From assembly GCA_027946365.1 (NCBI GenBank), contig JAPEUQ010000003.1, positions 1,612,001 through 1,676,000 of the forward strand: a stretch of DNA of 64,000 nucleotides. The letters are read 5' to 3'. The translations under genes and the position numbers were made by a program. The notes beneath the pieces were generated by a model. That model was not told where the DNA came from, searched no databases, and saw only the letters and a list, made by a program, of their open reading frames with translations. The DNA is from Kalmusia sp. IMI 367209 (taxonomy: Eukaryota; Ascomycota; Dothideomycetes; Pleosporales; Didymosphaeriaceae). This document shows positions 58,517 through 64,000 of this stretch, piece after piece. Numbering within the stretch: the stretch's first letter is position 1; every line of letters starts with the position of its first letter.

Positions 58517-60506
58517 TTATGTGACACCGGGAGGGATATCTGACCATGTTCCATTCGGCCACCAGATTCCCGCTCGCGTGAAATCGCTGTACGTAACGCC
58601 GCCGAATGGCTGGTAGTTTACGAAGCCGAATCTGAAATATTCAGGGTGATCGAGCGCTCTCCTTGTCCATGTGAAGTTGGAATCTCCATCCTTGTGGAAA
58701 CCGCGGAAGCGCTCTACATCGTTGACGAGCACACTAACACCCTCATACCCGCGCACCAGGCTCTCCCACGCGAATGTGATATTCGTGGAATTGATGATGG
58801 GGTCCAGAATAGAAGGGATTCCGGTCCCGAGCTGGGCATCACCTCGAAGAGAAGCGGCAGTTTGCAGGATAGAAGCAAAGCCCCAACGCGCAATGCCGTT
58901 GATGAAGAGACCGACGAGCAGACCCTGACAAAGTAAGCTGAGGCGTGTTTGCATGGCCGTTCCTGGGAGCAAGAGGAGAGCTAGTATATAATGGTGTATT
59001 CGGAGATCCAAGGACGGAACCGCAAGTAGGATAAGGAGTCCAATAGCGAGAGTGGCATAGATGGCTAGATATCTTGGTAACCGTCCTTCGACTCTGAAGC
59101 ACCAGGCTTGATAGATGACGACTGCAACAATAACCAATATTATGATCACTAACGCTGTGATTGCGCCAGGTTGTTGCTTGAGATCGTGTGATGTCAGACG
59201 TGATAAAGGTATCTTATCCAGTGTGAGACTGTTGAGTGCCCCCACCCAGCACGCACCGACCCAGAGGATGGTCTTCTCAAATTGTGCGTTGAGGTGGGTC
59301 AAGGTTTTACGAACGCAGAAGCGATATATGATGACAGCAATGAAAGCAGCCGGCAGGAAATTCGCAAGAGCTGTGGATGCCAGAGAAGGATAGTCGGTGT
59401 ACGACGGAGGATCAGATGCCATAGCAATCTGCCAGAAAATGATGACGAAGATAGATCCAAAGAAAGTGGCAGGACGCGTGGTAAACAATGAGAATAATGT
59501 TGTAAAGATGGTAGACAATGTAAGAAGATCCCACCTTGGATCACGACACTTTGCTGAAGTGCTCGAGACCTTTTCGCTCCGGTCAAACTCGAATGACATT
59601 GGGAACGATGAGTTGAACATGACGCTCGATATGCCGTTTCTTGAGATTGAGCCGTAGCTTGTCTTTTCTCCAACCAGTTTGAGGACCCCACAGCCGCCTC
59701 GTGTGTTTGTCAAGACTCCCGCATGAATGGCGGAACCGCATATAAACGAGTCGCCCCGATATACATCCTCGCCCCCTTCCGAATCGTCTGGTGTGCCACC
59801 TATTATGAGGGGGCGGTATACAATCGAACCATCACCGATTGCGAAAGGGTTCAGGACAGACACTCCAGCACAATCAGCCGGACACGTAAACGCGAAGTTC
59901 GAATCGTCGAATGGAAGGCAATTTCTGCCGTCAGGGCCACAGCTCTGAGCATTGGGCCTACATAATACCAGTCAGCGTTGTAATGTGCATCAGTCTTTCG
60001 TCAACTTACCAGAGCCTATTGACACACGAGAGGCGAACAGGGGCACCGAAGCCTCCAATGTCCTTGGGAAGACTGTACTTGCTGAGTATGACACCAAATA
60101 GGACGAGCCATAACATAAAAGCGCATATAAAGACGCAGACCCGCGCAAATCTAGGGAGGCGCGCAAAGAGACGGATATGAAACGTTTGTATGCGTTCAAA
60201 GAAAGGCTTGATGCGGTTGACCTTCGGAGGCTGTGGCCCTCGTGTCCATTGTATCACCTTGCGAACGCGAAGGGCTATCGGCGACGGTATCTTGCTCTCT
60301 AACCTCTGCCAGCGAGGAGATTGATGCCATTGGCCACGGGCGTGGTCGTCTTCGACCTCTCTACTTTGTCTACTCGCCGAAGTCACGCATTCAGTGCTTG
60401 GCTCGCCAGGAGCCAGCGATGAGCTGCTCTGCTCAATACGAACGCCGTTCTCCACGTCGACAACGGGGGTGGGGTAGGTTTTCATCGGGAGTCCGCTGGG
60501 AGCCAT
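58517..60506 (-). CDS. LCCL-domain multi-pass membrane protein
   Basis: Two exons (60010..60506, 58517..59957), 645 aa. The 52-nt intron (GTAAGT donor, GCTGAC branch, GTAG acceptor) gives NRLWPNAQSCGPDGRNC in phase. Order: a cytosolic Ser/Arg-rich N-terminus (about 120 aa); one membrane segment (VFICAFMLWLVLFGVILSKY); then the LCCL domain with its conserved Cys and Gly (FTCPADCAGVSVLNP, YRGDSFICGSAIHAGVLTN, GGCGVLKLVG); about eight further membrane segments; and a C-terminal luminal region with Asn-glycosylation sites (NSTN, NFT, NGTW). LCCL is an extracellular or luminal fold named from Limulus factor C and cochlin. Fungal members of this architecture are widespread but uncharacterised. Confidence 0.9.
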
Positions 60507-61409
60507 AGCTACGACTGTCGGACGATGGCAAAGGAGGACTACGGAGCAGACATATCAATATGAGTATGAGATGTGTCTAAGCTGCTGAACGAGGTGCAGT
60601 AGACTATAGAAAGTCGCAGGTCATGGCAAACCTCATTGCTGATGACGCGTGGATGTTCGAGGTTCGCGAACGCCAAGACATGCACACGAGGCTCCTTCCC
60701 GTACTCAGGTCCGCGAGCACTGCGATACTCCAGACGGTTAGCCTGAAAATCACGACGTCCTGCGTAGGCATGCTCCGACAATGTTCAACTGTTACTTTAT
60801 TTGACGATGATATTGAGGTAGTGGACCCCCCTAAATGTAACCTGCTTGCAACAACTTCAGTCCGTATTCTGATTTACCTGTCTATCGCACCCTCGGGAGG
60901 GCACGAGACAGTAATTAAGGAGCTCGAAGTCTCCTCTACGGAATGATATACGACAAATGCGATGCGAGCCTCGTATTACGGTGAGACATCGACATCTTCA
61001 AAATAGCATTCAACCATGAGAAACCTCCATCAAAACTAAGTGATAGTAGTGATCTCTGTCAGACATCATACCGTTAAACCCCGAGGCAAGAGAAACATGA
61101 CAATGGAAGAGTGGCACTACAAACGAAAGCAACTTGATGACGGTGAATGGTTATTATTAAGTCAAGCGAGCCACATAAGGCTTCTATCTACAATCCTAGT
61201 AATTCCTGCTCACGGAGCCGCGAACCGGCTACGGTCACGAAGCATCCAGAGCGCCTGAATGGATTACGCCAGAAAATGCTCAAGATCCCAAACCAGATAT
61301 GGTTGATCTATCAACATGCCGGTCAAGGTCGCTAATTAGAAGTCGAAAGCCGAGGGGGTCGAAGGTTGTCATAGTCATTGTCGCATGGAGGTGGAAGCAG
61401 TGAAGCTGT
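60507..61409. other. Gene-free stretch
   Basis: About 900 bp between the LCCL gene promoter and the small secreted-protein gene. Open frames up to 107 codons (60623..60946) lack features. No RNA gene or repeat is seen. Confidence 0.45.
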
Positions 61410-61692
61410 TTATAGCATCTTCGTAATGTTAGTGACACTGAACCGGATGAGCTGAAAGCGATAAACTTACCAAAGCAGCACCGCCAGCAGCGATGAGGAC
61501 GGCCATGGCCGAGCCAGCACCAGTAGCGAGAGGAGCGGCGCCCTCGAAGGGGACGGTCTCGGAGGGGGTGGAGGAGGCCGAAGGAGAACCAGTGCCGGAG
61601 GGGGCGACGGCGGAGGTGGTACCATTGGAGTAGGTGTACTGGGCCGAAGCGACGGCAGCGAAAGCAGCGACGAAGAGGGTGGTGAACTGCAT
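61410..61692 (-). CDS. Small secreted, probably GPI-anchored Ser/Thr-rich protein
   Basis: Two exons (61471..61692, 61410..61418), 76 aa. The 52-nt intron has a GTAAGT donor and a CACTAAC branch; the last exon is 9 nt (ATG CTA TAA). The protein has a clear signal peptide (MQFTTLFVAAFAAVASA, cleavage before Gln). A short mature part with one NGT glycosylation site and Ser/Thr/Pro-Ser stretches follows. The C-terminal hydrophobic tail (AMAVLIAAGGAALML) is preceded by small residues (GAGS), as for GPI attachment. It would be a cell-wall or membrane surface mannoprotein of minimal size; the function is unknown. Its 5' leader contains a CCAAA tandem repeat. Confidence 0.8.
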
Positions 61693-61710
61693 GTTGGCTG
61701 GTTTGGGGTG

Positions 61711-61740
61711 TTTGGTTTGGTTTGGTTTGGTTTGGTTTGG
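61711..61740 (-). repeat. (CCAAA)6 tandem repeat in the leader of the small GPI-type gene
   Basis: Six perfect TTTGG units on the plus strand, i.e. CCAAA on the coding strand, 19-48 nt upstream of the ATG. A pentanucleotide repeat is prone to length change and lies in the presumed 5' UTR. Confidence 0.9.
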
Positions 61741-64000
61741 TTGATTAAGTAGAGCGAGAGTCGATTGAACGAGAGTGTTGTTTGGAGAGGAACGACAGCG
61801 GGCGACTGGTGTTTATAAGGCAGCGAGGGCTTGTGACTGTTCGATAGATAACAAGACGCATACGAGCTTTCAGCTCTTTCTTATACGGGAGCTCGCCACG
61901 CGCACGCACCCCAGCCCGCTTATCGAAAAGCCCCCAACATTCACCGCAAACAGTGGCCCAACCACTTTCCTGTTTCCCTGCCATTGTTAATGGTGCGACT
62001 AAGCCAGGACCCGCGGTACCCACACCCACCGGCCGCTCCACCACTCGCGAGCGCTCCCGGCTCGAGAATGCAGACGCAAGACGGTGGAGCCGCAGCCTGG
62101 CTGAGCTCTGCTGTCAGGGCGACGACCAAAAGCGAGTAATGCGGTAACACACGACACCCACACGACACCCACCTCACACCCACTTCATGCGCAGGCCAGG
62201 CGCAGGCCCAGCCACAGTCCAGCCACGCATCTTGGTGGTTGGACCCGGCGATTCGTGCGTGATTCGCCTGCGGGTCCGCCGCGTGCGTCGCAGGATCGAA
62301 AAATAGACCAGCAGTGGCTCCCGATACGTCACCCATGGCCTGGATTGCCGCTAGTGCGATAAGAAATTTATCGATAACCCTGGTCTGGCCAAGGCCGGCT
62401 GGGCGGAGAATTGATTTCGTCGTCTTGTTGAACGCCCACGCCGGACCATGCGGAGCCTTGGCTGGCCGCCGGACCGGCCACCGGAAAACCACACCTCTAC
62501 GCAACACAAGGCGAATGCAACATGGCTGGATGGCTTTGTCTCACGGCGGCATGGCTTGCTGTGGGACCATGTCGACGTTTCGTGACCAGACTGACCCACC
62601 GACCCGCCCACCCGCTAGTCATCATCCCGAAAGAGACTCCGCTTTTCACTCCGGCTGTTTTCCCACGGGGAGGGTTCCAATACTTTGACGCGTATGCATG
62701 TTGATTTCTTCATTTAAGCGCCCAGAGTGATCGCCAGGGGTGGCGGCCAAGCAGCGGGAGCTTACACAATCTGCAGCGCAATCGCATCATCCGTTCATCT
62801 CGGTGTTTATTGGCGGGATGCCTGCCTACAGACCCAGAGTGTCGTTCGTGGCGAAGCTTGAACGAGGGTAGCATTCTCCTTGCATCACTCAAGAGAGTGG
62901 GAACTTACTACAGTCTGCCTGATGCTACCTTCGTTTTTTCGACATCTTCCGGACCGACTTGTCCTAGGCTGCGCAGACCGCCAAGCGAGAGAGCATTATG
63001 AGGGAGGTTTCATATCGGGCGCGGCCGGCGGCAGCCTCGCGAAACCGGGATTCAATACCTCGTCGTATGACGCTCTCTCCAACAAGCAACATCCAGAACC
63101 AAGTTTTTCTTTCCTTATGCTACGGCACGCGATATCCGGAGACTGATTGCTCGTCTACGTGAATCGTTCATCAATGTTTTAGTATACACCGATCGCCTCA
63201 TGCAGCCAGATGACTGATCCTGAGGATGCCGGCCGTGGAAGGAAGTTGGGAACCTGCACGCGCAAGAACGAAAGCGAGACAATGACGACATGCCAACAGG
63301 CAATCGAGTATCAGTTCCAATGCTTGATGTCTTCTTCGCGATAAGCGTCGGGGAGTCCCGGTCGTCGAGGCCGACGTGTAACTACACCATCGAGGATGTC
63401 TGCACACGACAGTCGAAAGCGCGATGACATTGAGAATATTGTCGTACCAGTCACTCATTGTAATGGATCAGACACCAAGATCGATTGCATGACACAGAAT
63501 GATTGTTTTGGTGCTAATTGTGTATCGCATTTATACTGATCGCATTCTCAGATACTCACCGGATCCGGGATCATTGGAGAATGTAGAGCGCACCATGGTC
63601 CTACATATCATCAACATAAAAACCCACCACATTGAATCTTCACTGCTGGATTGATGACGTTCCAGAGTTACATACACACTCCACGACCAGATACACATGA
63701 AGAACGATTTCACATACCAGAGACGAGTACGCTCAAGAATCAAAAGTACGGTCGTTTCAACTACACCAAATTCGAATGCATGACGCATCGGACAGCGCAT
63801 CTTAACAAGCGCCATTACATAGCTAGTCGCGTCAAGCGGAGTATACAAGAGCAGACACGACCAAGTCATTTGATGATATAACTTGTCACCACTTCCCAAG
63901 TCTGCCACATCACTTGGCATCGGAACGACCATCATGCTAACCACCAGAGTATACCGGACGGGAGTGCGGCAAGGGAAAGTCAAGATACAGAAAGTCTTCC
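61741..64000. other. 2.3-kb stretch without a recognisable gene
   Basis: The first 900 bp are GC-rich (CCCACACGACACCC-type sequence near 62150 and many CCGGC blocks). The rest is mixed. Open frames up to 188 codons on the minus strand (61941..62507) and 150 codons (63531..63983) show no domain, signal or splice support. No RNA gene was identified. A gene truncated by the right edge cannot be excluded. Confidence 0.45.

Noticed and set aside
61941..62507. 188-codon minus-strand frame in GC-rich DNA
   Set aside because: High GC lowers stop frequency; composition (Ala, Gly, Trp, Cys) is atypical and no domain is visible.
63531..63983. 150-codon minus-strand frame at the right edge
   Set aside because: Met/Cys/Trp-rich composition without membrane topology or family features; could be chance.
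1..64000. CRISPR arrays, insertion sequences, intact transposons, rRNA operons
   Set aside because: None seen; the organism is a fungus and no terminal repeats, transposase or rRNA motifs were found by eye.

Overview
The window comes from a filamentous ascomycete (Pezizomycotina, possibly a dothideomycete). Genes are intron-containing on both strands. The introns are mostly 40-60 nt, with GTRNGT donors, CTAAC/CTGAC branch sites and TAG/CAG acceptors. The gene content is typically fungal: HIS1, RRS1, RSM23, PNO1, PAN1, MDM31, PDR-type ABC and DHA1 MFS pumps, a YAT amino-acid permease, a NACHT/NLR-like protein and an LCCL membrane protein. No bacterial-style operon, CRISPR array or intact transposon was seen. 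Exon boundaries were worked out by hand from splice motifs, reading phase and protein conservation; most models close exactly in frame.

Layout. 0-9.4 kb: an intron-containing tRNA-Gln; RRS1 and RSM23 (divergent); a nitronate monooxygenase with a reading-frame break; a small heat-shock protein with heat-shock elements; HIS1 and RPS28 (divergent). 11.7-18.5 kb: convergent DHA1 MFS and PDR ABC efflux pumps. 19.7-28.8 kb: aldo/keto reductase, MRI1 (methionine salvage), a small coiled-coil protein, PAN1 and RPB11. 30.5-32.4 kb: amino-acid permease. 32.4-36.7 kb: 4.3 kb with no recognisable gene. 36.7-39.5 kb: CAMK-like kinase with a +1 frame break. 41.2-42.1 kb: decayed amidase. 43-49.1 kb: MDM31 and PNO1 (divergent), then a seven-segment membrane protein. 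49.7-54.5 kb: NACHT/NLR-like gene and a five-exon gene of unknown family. 55.4-61.7 kb: C2-domain protein, SnoaL-like protein, LCCL membrane protein and a small GPI-type secreted protein. 61.7-64 kb: no recognisable gene.

Most loci are independent housekeeping genes that share divergent promoters. The accessory interest lies in the two adjacent efflux pumps, the amidase relic, the NLR-like gene with its unidentified neighbour, and a recurring pattern of one-base frame breaks. Those breaks affect the nitronate monooxygenase, the kinase, the PAN1 proline-rich segment and possibly the NLR. They are either assembly indels in short homopolymers or genuine lesions.
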